64,000 bases of DNA from Caulobacter sp. SLTY (GTDB lineage: Bacteria; Pseudomonadota; Alphaproteobacteria; Caulobacterales; Caulobacteraceae). A program made the translations under genes and the position numbers. Positions 37,474 to 46,245 of this stretch are shown here, piece by piece. The stretch covers positions 96,566 through 160,565 of the forward strand of contig NZ_JAAALA010000007.1 in the NCBI RefSeq assembly GCF_009905535.1, read 5' to 3'. Under the pieces are notes generated by a model, which ran no database searches, was not told where the DNA came from, and saw nothing but the letters and a program-made list of their open reading frames with translations. The stretch's first letter is position 1, and each line of letters opens with the position of its first letter.

Positions 37474-39387
37474 CTACGGGATATTTCCGAACCGAATCTT
37501 CACCCGCCCGGGATGCGCCAGCTTCCGGTCGCGGGCGGCGGCGTACCCTAGAGCGATCAGCCAGCCGCTGAGCAGCCAGACGCCGTTGATCCGCAGCGCC
37601 CCATCCAGCCACAGCGTCAGCATCGGCAGGAACATCCACAGCACGCCCAGCAGCGGAATCATGATCCCCGCCCGGTGGCGCATGCCATCCTCGGTCAGCA
37701 CGGCGTCGGCGACCGGCTCAACGATGGCCAGCAGCGCGACCAGAACAGCTAACCAAGCCTGGGCTGACGTGCTTCCGAAACCGGCGACCAGGATCATCGC
37801 CGCGATCACGCCGATGGCGATCGGCGGATAGAGGCGCAGACGGCGGGCCGGGGCGATGGCCGAGATCCTGGCCTTCAGGCCGCCCAGGCCATCCGTGAAG
37901 GCGAGGAGAGCGGCGACCGCGCCGAGGGTCAGGGGCAGCCATTGGTCGAGAGGGATGGCGATGGGCAGGAAGGCCCAGAACGTGGCCAGATAAACATTGC
38001 GCAGGATCAATCGGCCGAGCTGTTCGCCCGGTCCTTCGAGCGCCAGGTTCATGGCGCGGGCGCTGGCCGCGCTGGTGTCCCGTTCGCCGACGATCTTGGC
38101 CCAGACCACGGCGGCGAGGCCGAGGACCGCAACGGGGACCATCGCCGCCCATTCCCTGACCCCCAGGCTGACCAGCGCAGCCGCGACCAGCGGCGCAGTC
38201 AACGCGAGCGGCGCCCAGCCCCAGCGGATCCAGGGCGGCGCCGTGGCCTGCCAGGAGGCCAGCCAGCGGCTCCTGGGCCGGATGACGCCGTGGAAGATCC
38301 CAAGCCCGATCGCCACCGAGCAGACCAGGGTGCCGGCCAGCAACAGGAGAGCAATCTGGGGCGGGACGGCCTGTTCGCCGAGTGAGGCCAGCCAAAGCCA
38401 TAGGCCAACCGGCGGAACCAGAGCCAGAAGGATGGCCCCGGTTCCGAGCCGAGGCCGGTCCGGCGCCCCGTCCCACCAGGCCACGGACTCCGCGTCGAGG
38501 TTCTGCATCAGGCCCGGTCGCTCGGTGCGGATGGCCTTGAGCACCTCGGCAACGTCTTTGGCCAGGCCCGGCCACAGGATCCAGCGCAAGGTGATCAGGC
38601 GAGTCGGTCGGCTCATCAGCGCGCGGGCGGCATTCTGGTATCGCGCGCCCTTCCGCAGCAGGTCACGGAGCTTGGTCAGATCCTCGTCGCGGGCCAGGGC
38701 CCCGTCACCGATCTGGCACCTTGGATTGTCAGCGTCGCGACGCCAGTTGAAGTGTTTGATCGCCAGCGGGATCAGGGCGTCGGCGTTGGGCAGGTTTGAC
38801 AGCAGGACGTTCTCGATCCAGCCCTCGACCCCCGCCGCCAGGTCCAGGTTCTGCAGCGCCGGCATGTTCAGCACCCGGCTCAGCTGGCGCACCGCGGCGG
38901 TCTCATCAAAGGGCTGTGCCTGCAGCAGCCGTTCAAGTGTCTCGGCCGCCTCGCGCAGCGCCTGGCTCTCCCGCTCCAGTTCTCGGGCCAGCAGTTCCTC
39001 TTCCAGAGAGCGGGCCTTCACTTCGGGCTCAACCGGCGCCGGCGCCGGAGAGCGGATCAGCGGCTCCGGCCGCTCGCGCCGCGGCTGGGGGGCGTGCGGC
39101 GCCCCGTCCGGGCGGAACGCCACGGGCGGCGAATCCCCGGCGAATTCGAAGTCCTCCTCTGAGTCTTCATCTTCGTCACCGCCCTCCTCCGCCGCGAACA
39201 GGGCCTGGCGGCGGCGGTGCTCGGCGTACCATAGCGCCTGGTCATAGGCTTCGCGCAGGGCCTGGAAGCCCTTTGGATCATCTTCCGGCTGGGTGACCTT
39301 CAGCCGGCGGGCATAGGCGCGGCGGATAGCCGTGGGGTCGTCCGTCGCCTCGATCTGCAGCACATCCCAGACGCCGGGCCGGCTCAC
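37474..39387 (-). CDS. Membrane J-domain co-chaperone (DjlB/DjlC-like)
   Basis: A 637-residue protein. Residues 1-65 form a J domain (WDVLQIEATDDPTAIRRAYARRLKVTQ then PEDDPKGFQALREAYDQAL), but the HPD tripeptide is replaced by QPE. A charged and proline-rich linker follows, with a coiled-coil-like region (about residues 118-175: LEEELLARELERESQALREA). About ten hydrophobic helices occupy roughly residues 325-625. This plan resembles E. coli DjlB and DjlC, the partners of HscC. It overlaps the Hsp70 gene upstream (ATGA-type junction at 39384-39387), so the two are a translationally coupled pair. It probably anchors the chaperone at the inner membrane. Confidence 0.85.
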   Translation of the reverse strand: MSRPGVWDVLQIEATDDPTAIRRAYARRLKVTQPEDDPKGFQALREAYDQALWYAEHRRRQALFAAEEGGDEDEDSEEDFEFAGDSPPVAFRPDGAPHAPQPRRERPEPLIRSPAPAPVEPEVKARSLEEELLARELERESQALREAAETLERLLQAQPFDETAAVRQLSRVLNMPALQNLDLAAGVEGWIENVLLSNLPNADALIPLAIKHFNWRRDADNPRCQIGDGALARDEDLTKLRDLLRKGARYQNAARALMSRPTRLITLRWILWPGLAKDVAEVLKAIRTERPGLMQNLDAESVAWWDGAPDRPRLGTGAILLALVPPVGLWLWLASLGEQAVPPQIALLLLAGTLVCSVAIGLGIFHGVIRPRSRWLASWQATAPPWIRWGWAPLALTAPLVAAALVSLGVREWAAMVPVAVLGLAAVVWAKIVGERDTSAASARAMNLALEGPGEQLGRLILRNVYLATFWAFLPIAIPLDQWLPLTLGAVAALLAFTDGLGGLKARISAIAPARRLRLYPPIAIGVIAAMILVAGFGSTSAQAWLAVLVALLAIVEPVADAVLTEDGMRHRAGIMIPLLGVLWMFLPMLTLWLDGALRINGVWLLSGWLIALGYAAARDRKLAHPGRVKIRFGNIP

Positions 39388-41093
39388 AGCCAGGTCTCGC
39401 CTTCCAGCATGTCGAGCGCCGCCAGCAGTTCGCCGCGCGCCGCTTCGATGGCGCGGGGATCCTGGGCGTCCAGCACCGCTTCGAAGGTGCGGATCATGAA
39501 ACCGATCCGATCGCGGGTGTCGCCGAGGAACTTCTCATAGCAACGCTCGCCCCTGGCCAGGGCCGCGCGGTTGGCATCGGCTTCACGGGGGTGATGTTTC
39601 AGCGCCGCCAGCGCCGCTCGGCGCTTCTCGAAGTCGGGCGCCTTGGCGGTTTCCTCGTCAATGATCACCAGCTCGCGGCGATCCCCGGTCTTGGGCACAT
39701 GGACGTCCACCTCCAGCAGGCCGTTGATGTCGTAGCTGAACCGCACCTCGACCGCGATCTCGCCGCGCTTTCCGGGCGGCACCTTGATGTCCAGCTCGCC
39801 CAGTTTGACGTTCTCGGCCACCTGCCGCGCCTCGCCCTGGTAGACCTTCATCCGCACGGAGGTCTGGTTGTCGGCCATGGTGTAGTAGGTGTTCACCCGG
39901 CTTGCCGGAATGATGGTGTTGCGCTCCAAGATCGGCGAGAAAATGCCGTCCCGCACAGTGCCATCCCGCCGCTCCTCGGCGATCTCCACCCCCATGCTGT
40001 AGGGGCAGACGTCGGTCAGCACGACCTCCTTCAGCGCCGCGTCCCGCGCCTTCAGACCGGCCTGCACCGCCGCACCCAGCGCCACCGCCTCGTCCGGGTT
40101 GATCCGGTTGGCAGGGAACCGGCCGAACATGCGCGTGACGGCCTTGCGCACCAGGGGCATGCGGGTGGCCCCGCCGACCATGATGATCTCGCCCAGGTCC
40201 GCCGCCTGGATGGTGCTGTCGCGAAGCGCCCGCAGAACCGGCTCGCGCAGCCGGTCGAGAAGCGCCGCGCAGCGGGTCTCGAATTCCTCGGCGCTGACCG
40301 TCCATTCGTGCGACTTGCCGCCCCAGGTGACGGACATGGTCGCCTGGGGATCGTTGGACAGCGCCCGGCGGGCCCGCTCGGCCGCCTCGCGGATGCGCTC
40401 GCCGACCAGTGCCGCTTCGGGATCGGACCAGCTGGGCAGGTCCTTCTCGCGAGCCTCCTTGAAGCCGGCGGCCAGCACCTCATTGAAGTCCTCCCCGCCC
40501 AGCCGGTTGTCGCCGGTCGAGGCCCGCACCTCGATGATCCCCTCGAAAATCTCCAGGATGGAGACGTCGAAGGTGCCGCCCCCGAGGTCGAAGATAAGGA
40601 AACGGGTCTCGGCCTCCAGTTCATGGATGCCGTAGGCCAGGGCCGCCGCGGTCGGCTCATTGATCAGCCGCTCGACCTTCAGCCCCGCCAGTTCCCCGGC
40701 CTTGCGGGTGGCCTTGCGCTGGCGGTCGTTGAAATAGGCCGGCACGGTGATCACCGCCTCGGTGACCTCCTGGCCGAGATAGGCCTCCGCATCGTCCTTC
40801 AGGCTGCGCAGCACCATCGCCGACAGCTCCTCGGGCTGGTAGCTGTTCCGACCCAGGGTGGTGCTGCGCTTGGAGCCCATGTAGCGCTTGAAGACGGTGG
40901 CGGTCAGGTTCGGGTGGGTGCTCATCCGCTCGCGCGCCGCCAGCCCGACCATGATCTCGCCGGTCTTCTCGTCGACGCTGACCGCCGAAGGAGTCAGCCG
41001 GTGGCCCAGGCTGTTGGGAATCAGCTCCGCCTGGCCGTCGCGCCAGACCGCCACCGCCGAGTTGGTGGTGCCCAGATCGATACCGATGATCAC
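39384..41093 (-). CDS. hscC: HscC-type Hsp70 chaperone
   Basis: A 569-residue Hsp70. Nucleotide-binding motifs are IGIDLGTTNSAVAVWRDG, EAVITVPAYFNDRQRKAT, LINEPTAAALAYGI, FLIFDLGGGTFDVSILEI and ATRMPLVRKAVTRMFGRFP. The substrate-binding domain starts near residue 370 (LTDVCPYSMGVEIAEE...). The lid is short and there is no EEVD-like tail, so it matches HscC (about 556 residues) rather than DnaK (about 640). Specialised HscC proteins have fast ATP turnover and do not replace DnaK. It is paired with the downstream membrane J protein. Confidence 0.9.
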   Translation of the reverse strand: MIIGIDLGTTNSAVAVWRDGQAELIPNSLGHRLTPSAVSVDEKTGEIMVGLAARERMSTHPNLTATVFKRYMGSKRSTTLGRNSYQPEELSAMVLRSLKDDAEAYLGQEVTEAVITVPAYFNDRQRKATRKAGELAGLKVERLINEPTAAALAYGIHELEAETRFLIFDLGGGTFDVSILEIFEGIIEVRASTGDNRLGGEDFNEVLAAGFKEAREKDLPSWSDPEAALVGERIREAAERARRALSNDPQATMSVTWGGKSHEWTVSAEEFETRCAALLDRLREPVLRALRDSTIQAADLGEIIMVGGATRMPLVRKAVTRMFGRFPANRINPDEAVALGAAVQAGLKARDAALKEVVLTDVCPYSMGVEIAEERRDGTVRDGIFSPILERNTIIPASRVNTYYTMADNQTSVRMKVYQGEARQVAENVKLGELDIKVPPGKRGEIAVEVRFSYDINGLLEVDVHVPKTGDRRELVIIDEETAKAPDFEKRRAALAALKHHPREADANRAALARGERCYEKFLGDTRDRIGFMIRTFEAVLDAQDPRAIEAARGELLAALDMLEGETWL

Positions 41094-41164
41094 GTCGGAA
41101 ACGCCCCCGCTACTTGTCGGCTGTTTCTAGCATCGGACAGGCCGGGCGCGGCAAGACCTGGCGT

Positions 41165-41530
41165 TCAGCGCGCGACGATCTCATGCTCCTGCACCAGGAA
41201 GATCGGCGATCTGGCCAGGTCGATGAACCGCTTCTCGTCCTCCAGCAGCTCCAGGCCGGCCGTGCGGGCGGCGGGATCGCTGTTGGCCAGGTCTTCCATG
41301 CGGTCCCACCACAGCTCCGCCACGCCGTCATAGGCCGGTGGCCCGGCCCGACTGGCGGCCAGGGCCGCAAAGGCCTCATCCGGAAGCGTATGGCTCTGGA
41401 CGTAGCGCCGGATGCGCAGCAGCTCCGCCCGCTCGGCGACCAGCGGCGCGTGCACCTCGCGCCAATAGGTCTGGAATTCCGCCCGCGTCAGGTGCGGCAA
41501 GCGGGTCAGGCAGAAGGTAATCTTTATCAT
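41165..41530 (-). CDS. EthD domain-containing protein
   Basis: The 121-residue protein starts MIKITFCLTRLPHLTRAEFQTYWREVHAPLV at ATG 41530, with GGGAGA upstream. ITFCLTRLPHLTRAEFQTYW is the ferredoxin-like EthD pattern, here with WREVHAPL instead of the usual WxxxHxPL. Members form dimeric alpha/beta barrels and act in degradation or as small-ligand enzymes; the substrate is unknown. A C-terminal EDEKRFIDLARSPIFLVQEHEIV segment completes the domain. It is downstream of the RTX gene at 41639 and probably has its own start signal. Confidence 0.82.
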   Translation of the reverse strand: MIKITFCLTRLPHLTRAEFQTYWREVHAPLVAERAELLRIRRYVQSHTLPDEAFAALAASRAGPPAYDGVAELWWDRMEDLANSDPAARTAGLELLEDEKRFIDLARSPIFLVQEHEIVAR

Positions 41531-41578
41531 GCGCGTCTCTCCCTGCGGCCAGGGTGGCGCGGATTTCATCCAAGCGAA

Positions 41579-41610
41579 ATCCCCGCCGCCTGTTTCCAGG
41601 CGACGGGGAT
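41579..41610 (-). terminator. Terminator-like hairpin after RTX gene
   Basis: ATCCCCG-C-CGCCTG (41579-41592) pairs with CAGGCG-A-CGGGGAT (41597-41610), leaving a short TTTC loop and one internal mismatch. It lies just downstream of the minus-strand RTX stop at 41639. The following minus-strand bases are TTCGCTTGG, so the T-tract is weak. Confidence 0.65.
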
Positions 41611-41638
41611 CCTGTTCCAAGCAGCGGGGGTCCTGCCT

Positions 41639-43519
41639 TTAGGCGAACAGGTCGGGGATGGTGGTCTGCGCCGTCGCCGGGCCGCCGGCGGCGCCATAGA
41701 TGGTGTCGATCGTCACCCCGGCCAGACCGATAAAGCCGGTGCTGAGCTGGGCCACGGTCAGCTGCGTCGCCGAGTTCACCAGCAGGGTGAAGTCCGCCAC
41801 GCGGTCACCGTTGGTGTCGCCTTCGATGATATAGCCGTACGTGGTCCCGGCGGCGGCGCCGTTCTCGTAGCTGGTCGCCATCTGGCCGTAGGTCCGGATG
41901 GTCATCTGGCCCGCCGTGCCCGTCAGGTTGTCGACGATCACGAAGTCCTGGTCGCCCATGGCGCGGGTCGAGGCATCGACGCCGCTCAGGTCGATCCGGT
42001 CCCGTTCCGCGAAGCTGTAGTCATAGATCACGTCAACGCTGCCACGCGCGACCGAGCTGTCAGCCTGGTCGCTGTAGAGAAAGGTGTCGGCCCCCGAACC
42101 ACCCTTCAGCCGGTCGGCCTGCAGGCCGCCGTTCAGGGTGTCGATACCGCCTCCACCGAAGATGGTGTCGGCCCCCTGCCCGCCGGACAGGACGTTGTTC
42201 ACACCGTTGCCGATGATCTGGTTGGCGAGGCCGTTGCCGGTGCCGTTGATCGACGCCCCACCCGTCAGGGTCAGGTTCTCGACGTCGGTCGACAGGGTGA
42301 AGCTGACCGACGAGAGCACCTTGTCAGTGCCGGCCCCGACATTTTCGCTGACTACGTCGCCGAGGTTGTCGACGATGTAGGTATCATCCCCATCGCCGCC
42401 GCTCATCACGTCGGCGCCCGTTCCGCCGTCGATCAGGTCGTTGCCACCGCGGGCGTACAGACGGTCATTACCGGCCAGGCCCTTGATCTCCTCGGACGCG
42501 TCAGTCGCGAAGATGGCGTTGTCCGCCGCCGTGCCGATCAGGGGGTTGTAGGCGCCGTTGACGGTCACCGACACGCTGCCCACGTCGGTGTTGCCGCCGG
42601 TGGCCGCGTCACTGATCGTGTAGCTGAAGGTCTCGACCAGCGACTGGCCGGGGCCGATCGCCGCGTTGGTCGCCGCGCCAGGGGTGAACACTAGGTTGCC
42701 GTTGGCGGCCAGACGGACGGTCGAACCCGACGCCAGGGTCACATTCTGGCCGACACGGATGGCGATACCCTCGACGTGGGTCACTCGCAGCGTATCGCCC
42801 TGCAGGTCGGTATCGTTGGCCAGCACGTTGATCTGCACCGCGACCGGTTCGGTGGTGGTGGCCGTGTCGTCATTGGCGACCGTCTCAGCCGGGACAGCGA
42901 GACTTGCGGCGTAGGAGATCATATTGACCGCGAAATCTTCCCAGGCATTGTCCGAGCCGGGGTCGGCGTTGCTGTAGTGAACAGCCGGCGCGGTGGTGTA
43001 GATGATCGTGCCCGACCCATAGGGGAAGCTGAAGGCCGTGACCTCATCGGGGTTGTCACGGGTCATCAGGATCTTGGCCCCGGGCGGAAGGCTCGAGGCA
43101 ACCACATAGCCGTGGTTCGAGGAGGTGCCGTTGTCGATGCTGGTGTCGGTGACCGTGCCGTAGGGCGTCGAAGCGATCAGGGCGCCATCTCGACCCAGGT
43201 TCATCTCCACGTCGTGGGAATCAGTGATAACGCGGATGTCGATACCCGTGCCGGCGAAGAGCGCGTTGGGGTCGCCGGACTGCAGCCAGTCGTTGAAGAA
43301 CAGCACCAGACCGTCCGACACGGCGTCCAGCACGTCCGCCCAGTTCGGCGGATAGGGTCCGCCGAACTCCGTCTCGAGAACCAGCACATCCAACGCCGCG
43401 AGTTGGGCGGGCGTCAGGGTCGTGACGCTGATGGCGTTGTGGCCCAATTCGACGATTTCGTCCGCCTGACGCGCATCACCAGCGCCAAGACGCGTATTCA
43501 GATAACCAATATCAGCCAT
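41639..43519 (-). CDS. RTX protein with GATase-like N-domain (paralogue A)
   Basis: A 626-residue secreted RTX protein starting MADIGYLNTRLGAGDARQAD at ATG 43519. Residues 1-205 form an alpha/beta domain that looks like a class I glutamine-amidotransferase-like (flavodoxin-type) fold: LDVLVLETEFGG, DVLDAVSDGLVLFFND, and a late GSGTIIYTTAPAVHYSNADPG-type strand plus DNAWEDFAVNMISYA helix. No cysteine is present, so amidotransferase chemistry is excluded. A cadherin-like domain (about 215-325, VANDDTATTTEP) and RTX repeats (about 325-475) follow. The end of the protein is an ADFTLLVNSATQLTV...TTIPDLFA domain. It is the paralogue of 44082-46052. Confidence 0.92.
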   Translation of the reverse strand: MADIGYLNTRLGAGDARQADEIVELGHNAISVTTLTPAQLAALDVLVLETEFGGPYPPNWADVLDAVSDGLVLFFNDWLQSGDPNALFAGTGIDIRVITDSHDVEMNLGRDGALIASTPYGTVTDTSIDNGTSSNHGYVVASSLPPGAKILMTRDNPDEVTAFSFPYGSGTIIYTTAPAVHYSNADPGSDNAWEDFAVNMISYAASLAVPAETVANDDTATTTEPVAVQINVLANDTDLQGDTLRVTHVEGIAIRVGQNVTLASGSTVRLAANGNLVFTPGAATNAAIGPGQSLVETFSYTISDAATGGNTDVGSVSVTVNGAYNPLIGTAADNAIFATDASEEIKGLAGNDRLYARGGNDLIDGGTGADVMSGGDGDDTYIVDNLGDVVSENVGAGTDKVLSSVSFTLSTDVENLTLTGGASINGTGNGLANQIIGNGVNNVLSGGQGADTIFGGGGIDTLNGGLQADRLKGGSGADTFLYSDQADSSVARGSVDVIYDYSFAERDRIDLSGVDASTRAMGDQDFVIVDNLTGTAGQMTIRTYGQMATSYENGAAAGTTYGYIIEGDTNGDRVADFTLLVNSATQLTVAQLSTGFIGLAGVTIDTIYGAAGGPATAQTTIPDLFA

Positions 43520-43558
43520 CGTGCTTTTCCAATCCTGTGTGTGCAGATGGCCGATCCG

Positions 43559-43613
43559 GCGACCCCATGGGTCGCTCGGTGCAAACGGCCATCATCTCGG
43601 ACCCCCGAAGATG
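43559..43613 (-). promoter_or_regulatory. Leader hairpin and CATCTTCGGGGG motif of RTX paralogue A
   Basis: On the minus strand CATCTTCGGGGG (complement of 43602-43613) lies 82 bases before the ATG of the gene. A perfect hairpin GCGACCC-CAT-GGGTCGC (43559-43575) lies between the motif and the gene. The paralogous gene at 46052 has the same order at almost the same spacing. Confidence 0.45.
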
Positions 43614-43770
43614 GGCCTAAGGGCCACCCGAAGCGCGCCGCCGACAGTGATAAAAATTGATTGTATTCAATATTTTATGGCAGCATCCAACGAATCCACA
43701 GGCGTTGAAACTGTTCCGTACCCGGTGCAATTGCGTAGAAGCTGTCAGCCCGACACGCGGACTTTCGCCC

Positions 43771-43826
43771 AGCCGGTTGACTACCGGCTACTGGGGTCCG
43801 ACAGGATACCTGTCGCCCGCGACGGG
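43771..43826. repeat. Three consecutive hairpins in the RTX intergenic region
   Basis: AGCCGG/CCGGCT (43771-43776 and 43784-43789), CGACAGG-ATA-CCTGTCG (43799-43815) and CCCG-CGA-CGGG (43816-43826) follow one another with almost no spacer. The order suggests a structured RNA leader or a clustered protein-binding site. Confidence 0.5.
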
Positions 43827-44021
43827 CAGTCGAGGACAGCAGCTGGGGCCATGGACGCCCCTCTGCGCCTCCTCAAGATGGGTAATCTTTAGTCACGGCT
43901 TGCGGCCGGCAAACAGTGAAAAAAACTGGCTCAACCCGGATTTTTTCGCGCGCAGTCCGGCAGGTTCTAGCCCCGCGATCGTTTGCGAAGTTCAGAGCCA
44001 CAGACGCCAACGGCCGCGCGA

Positions 44022-44045
44022 TCTCTCGCGCGGCCGGGCCAAGGT
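44022..44045 (-). terminator. GC-rich terminator hairpin after RTX paralogue B
   Basis: GGCCGCGCGA (44022-44031) and TCGCGCGGCC (44036-44045) form a perfect ten-pair stem with loop TCTC, 36 bases after the stop codon of the minus-strand RTX gene at 44082. No T-tract follows. Confidence 0.6.
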
Positions 44046-44081
44046 TCGCCTCCTCCGGGACTGGAGGAATGTTCCTTATGG

Positions 44082-46052
44082 TCAGAAGAACTCTGGGATC
44101 GTGGTCTGCATCGCCGCAGGGGCGGATGCGTGGGCCCCGATGCTGGTGATGTTCACCGCGGCCACCCCGATAAAGGCGCTGCCCAACTGGGATACCGTGA
44201 GGGCGGCCTGGCTGTTCAGCAACAGGGTGAAGTCGGAAACCCGATCGCCGTTGATGTCCGCCTCGATGATGTAGCCATAGGACGACGGCGCGGCGACGGG
44301 GCCCCCGTCTTCCGACCGGATGCTCAGCAACCCGTAGGTCTTGATGGTCATCTGGCCTTGCACGCCCGTGAAGGCGTCGACGATGGTGAAGTCCTGATCG
44401 CCGGCCTTGCTGGTCTGGGCGTCGATCAGCTTGAGGTCGATCTTGTCCTGCTCGGCCACACTGAAATCATAGATGATGTCGGTGTTAACGCCCGGGCCCC
44501 TGACCGGAGCCCCTTGGGCGCCGCCGGGAAGGGACGGAACCGTGACGGTCGCCTGGCTCTCGCCGTGCGCCTTGTAGACGAAAACGTCCGCGCCGGAGCC
44601 GCCCATCAGGTCATCCCCGCCGTTGCCGCCGTAGATGGCGTCCGCGCCGCCGCCGCCGAAGATGCTGTCGTGGCCCGCCATGCCGGTCAGGGTGTTGTTC
44701 ACCCCGTTGCCGGTGATCTCGTTGTCGGTGGCGTTGCCGATGCCCTCGACCGCCGTGCCGAGCAGGACAAGGTTCTCGACCGCGGCGCTGAGCGTGTAGG
44801 ACACCGATGACCGGACGGTGTCGATCCCATCGCCGGTGTTTTCACTGACCTGGTCGCGGGTGCTGTCGACGATGTAGGTGTCATCGCCCGAGCCGCCGCT
44901 CATGATGTCGACGTCCAGCTGGCCGCCGCCGCCTCCATCGAGGATATCGTTGCCGGCCCCGCCGTACAGGCGGTCGTTGCCGCCCTTGCCGTTCATTTCA
45001 TCGTCGAAGGCGGTGCCGTTCAGCACGTCGGCCCCGTTGGTGTAGCCCTTGATGATGGTGTAGCGGCCGTTGACGGTGACCGTCACGCTGCCCTCGTCGG
45101 TCAGACCGCCAGTGACGGCGTCCGCGATGGTGTAGCTGAAGGTCTCGGTTCCGGTCTGACCGAGGTTCAGCTGGTTCACTGTCGGGCCGGAAATATAGAC
45201 CAGCGTGCCGGCGACCGTCAGCTGCACGGTGGAGCCCGAGGCCAGCGTCACGACCTGGCCCGGCCGGACCGCCATACCGTCGATGTGGGTGATCCGCAGC
45301 GGGTCGCTCTCGGCGTCGGTGTCGTTGGCCAACACGTTGATGATCGCCGGCGTGCCTTCGTTGATGGTTGCCGTGTCGTCGGTGGCAACGGGCGCGGTGT
45401 TCAAGGGCGGCTGAGCCTGACCGAGCGTCAGGGCGTGGGCCAGGATGTTGACCCCAAAGTCTTCCCAGACGTTGTCGGACCCCGGATTGCTGTTGTTGTA
45501 ACCGCCGAAATCGAGCGGAACACTGGAGTAGATGATCGCACCGGCCCCGTGGAACACCACGAAAGCCGTCACATGGGTCGGGTCGTCGGTGGTCATCAGC
45601 ACCTGCGAACCGGCCGGCAGGCTCGAGAGCAACGCGTAGCCGTGGTTCGAGAAGCCCCCGTTATCCAGGCTGGTATCGGTGACCGTGCCGAAGGGTGTTG
45701 AGGCGATCTCGGAACCGTCGGTCCCCAGCTGCATGGCGACAGAAAACTCGCGCGTGAAACTAATGCTCGTCCCGGCCGGCATCAGGTTCGCCGCATCGGT
45801 GACGTAGCGGTCATGGATCACCACGACCAAGCCGTTGTTCACCGCGGCGAGAACGTCCGGCCATGCCGCCAGAAGACCGGCGTCGTAGCCGCCATTGTCA
45901 GGGTTCTGGACGAGCAGCACGCGCAGCGGCTGCAGCGTCGTGGCGGTCAGCGAGGTGACGTTGACCCCTGTCTCGCCGACTTCGACGATCTCGTCGAGCT
46001 GGTTGGCGTTACCCGCCCCGATTTGCATATCGTAATAGCCGACGTCGGCCAT
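44082..46052 (-). CDS. RTX protein with GATase-like N-domain (paralogue B)
   Basis: A 656-residue protein starting MADVGYYDMQIGAGNANQLDEIVEVG at ATG 46052, with GGGAGAGA upstream; an ATG nine codons before has no comparable signal. Domains match paralogue A: GATase-like N-domain (1-210, no catalytic Cys), a cadherin-like domain (about 225-330, NEGTPAIINVLANDTDAESDPLRITHIDG), RTX repeats (about 335-500), and the C-terminal ADFTLLLNS-like domain ending TTIPEFF. The terminal domains of the two paralogues are closely alike (DQDFTIVDAFTG, GQMTIKTYG, SYGYIIEADINGDRVSDFTLLLNS). It is probably exported by type I secretion. It has its own leader with a hairpin and a CATCTTGGGGGG motif. Confidence 0.92.
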   Translation of the reverse strand: MADVGYYDMQIGAGNANQLDEIVEVGETGVNVTSLTATTLQPLRVLLVQNPDNGGYDAGLLAAWPDVLAAVNNGLVVVIHDRYVTDAANLMPAGTSISFTREFSVAMQLGTDGSEIASTPFGTVTDTSLDNGGFSNHGYALLSSLPAGSQVLMTTDDPTHVTAFVVFHGAGAIIYSSVPLDFGGYNNSNPGSDNVWEDFGVNILAHALTLGQAQPPLNTAPVATDDTATINEGTPAIINVLANDTDAESDPLRITHIDGMAVRPGQVVTLASGSTVQLTVAGTLVYISGPTVNQLNLGQTGTETFSYTIADAVTGGLTDEGSVTVTVNGRYTIIKGYTNGADVLNGTAFDDEMNGKGGNDRLYGGAGNDILDGGGGGQLDVDIMSGGSGDDTYIVDSTRDQVSENTGDGIDTVRSSVSYTLSAAVENLVLLGTAVEGIGNATDNEITGNGVNNTLTGMAGHDSIFGGGGADAIYGGNGGDDLMGGSGADVFVYKAHGESQATVTVPSLPGGAQGAPVRGPGVNTDIIYDFSVAEQDKIDLKLIDAQTSKAGDQDFTIVDAFTGVQGQMTIKTYGLLSIRSEDGGPVAAPSSYGYIIEADINGDRVSDFTLLLNSQAALTVSQLGSAFIGVAAVNITSIGAHASAPAAMQTTIPEFF

Positions 46053-46088
46053 GGTCGTCTCTCCCGATCGATCGTGCACATGGTGCTG

Positions 46089-46148
46089 CGAGCGCCCTCG
46101 TCAGGGTCGCTCGAACTCAACGCCAGCGTCTTGGAACCCCCCAAGATG
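46089..46148 (-). promoter_or_regulatory. Leader hairpin and CATCTTGGGGGG motif of RTX paralogue B
   Basis: On the minus strand CATCTTGGGGGG (complement of 46137-46148) lies 84 bases before the ATG. A hairpin CGAGCGCCCT...AGGG-T-CGCTCG (46089-46113, one bulge) lies between it and the gene. The same arrangement exists for paralogue A. Confidence 0.45.
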
Positions 46149-46245
46149 CCGGGATTTGCTCACGCGATTCGCGACTTAGCAAGCCCGCAAAACGTTGTGC
46201 GATAAAGGGCTGCACTCGTTTTGAGGGCAATTCGCCCGACGGGCG

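Larger units (their letters stand above)
43520..44081. other. 562-base intergenic region between RTX paralogues
   Basis: There is no gene here. The region carries the leader of paralogue A (43559-43613), an AT-rich promoter-like stretch near 43650-43680 (TTGATTGTATTCAATATTTT), a run of three adjacent hairpins (43771-43826), and a GC-rich hairpin at 44022-44045 behind the upstream paralogue. The AT-rich stretch stands out strongly from the surrounding GC-rich DNA. Confidence 0.6.
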
